Assembly: GCA_900550065.1 (NCBI GenBank)
Contig: URQR01000104.1
Coordinates: forward strand, 1-7,287
Direction of reading: 5' to 3'
From: an uncultured Eubacteriales bacterium
GTDB lineage: Bacteria > Bacillota > Clostridia > UBA1381 > UMGS1253
DNA: 7,287 bases
Shown here: positions 7,101 through 7,287 of the stretch, piece after piece
Position numbering within the stretch: the stretch's first letter is position 1
Layout: every line of letters starts with the position of its first letter
Notes under the pieces: model-generated
Database searches by the model: none
Seen by the model: only the letters and a program-made list of their open reading frames with translations
Told to the model about the DNA's origin: nothing
Position numbers and translations under genes: made by a program

Positions 7101-7287
7101 ATGAAGAGGGCAGTTGTTGGTAAAGTAATTTCGCTTGTCACCACACTTGCGCTTGTGCTCAGTATGTTTAGCGGTTACAGCATGGTTTATGCTGCGGGCG
7201 CGTTTTCTGTGGATACGTTGATTGAAGCAGAACATACGCCGCTGGGAAAAGGCGCGGAAGTTGTTAAGGACAAAAACGCGAGCGGCG
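7101..7287 (+). CDS. N-terminus of a secreted protein, probable carbohydrate-binding module at its start (partial)
   Basis: Only 62 codons lie in the window. They begin with a clear signal peptide: basic MKRAVVGK, a hydrophobic core (about 9-23), and a VYA-A cleavage site after residue 31. The mature protein opens with TLIEAEH (39-45) and, after a short gap, a run ending VVKDKNASGG at the window edge. The IEAE start and the V-x-D-x-N-A-S-G-G spacing are what is commonly seen at the beginning of CBM6/CBM35-type carbohydrate-binding domains in secreted glycoside hydrolases and polysaccharide lyases. That assignment rests on a short stretch and is tentative; any catalytic domain would lie beyond the window. 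The start is well supported by the ribosome binding site and promoter. Confidence 0.8.
   Translation, partial: MKRAVVGKVISLVTTLALVLSMFSGYSMVYAAGAFSVDTLIEAEHTPLGKGAEVVKDKNASG

Noticed and set aside
7002..7235. Minus-strand open frame across the last gene's promoter
   Set aside because: It runs antisense through a strong promoter, ribosome binding site and signal peptide, and its own product shows no recognisable motif.

Overview
The window reads as a chromosomal housekeeping segment from an anaerobic Firmicute, most likely class Clostridia. The evidence is Firmicute-type sigma-A promoters with 17-nt spacers, purine-rich ribosome binding sites, a DacF-type carboxypeptidase, a zinc-ribbon/membrane/repeat surface protein, and a lipid II flippase of the clostridial kind. 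Base composition is moderate, with AT-rich intergenic stretches. There is no sign of an insertion sequence, prophage, CRISPR array, tRNA or rRNA.

Layout. The left two thirds is on the minus strand, transcribed leftwards: a zinc-ribbon membrane protein with ten extracellular repeats (3072-4934), an intrinsic terminator (3022-3060), radA (1619-2989) and murJ (1-1523, running off the left edge). A 218-bp divergent region (4935-5152) carries back-to-back promoters. The right third is on the plus strand: an XTP/dITP diphosphatase (5153-5752), a secreted D-Ala-D-Ala carboxypeptidase (5835-6950), and, after its own strong promoter, the first 62 codons of a secreted protein that looks like the start of a carbohydrate-binding module (7101 to the right edge).

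How the genes relate. murJ (lipid II export) and dacF (peptidoglycan trimming) belong to cell-wall metabolism. radA (recombination intermediates) and rdgB (clearing of non-canonical dNTPs) protect the genome. The zinc-ribbon repeat protein and the carbohydrate-binding-like protein act at or outside the cell surface. The genes look like neighbours rather than one dedicated pathway.

Main anomaly. murJ, normally an essential gene, is interrupted by an in-frame TAG at codon 146 (1086-1088), while the reading frame before and after it is intact and conserved-looking. The local sequence is best explained by a pair of compensating one-base shifts about 12 bp apart, so either a real lesion or an assembly error is possible. 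Other points of interest are the perfect-consensus promoter placed directly against the radA stop codon, the ten-unit repeat ectodomain, and an inverted repeat lying inside the promoter of the last gene. I see no convincing undescribed multi-gene system here.
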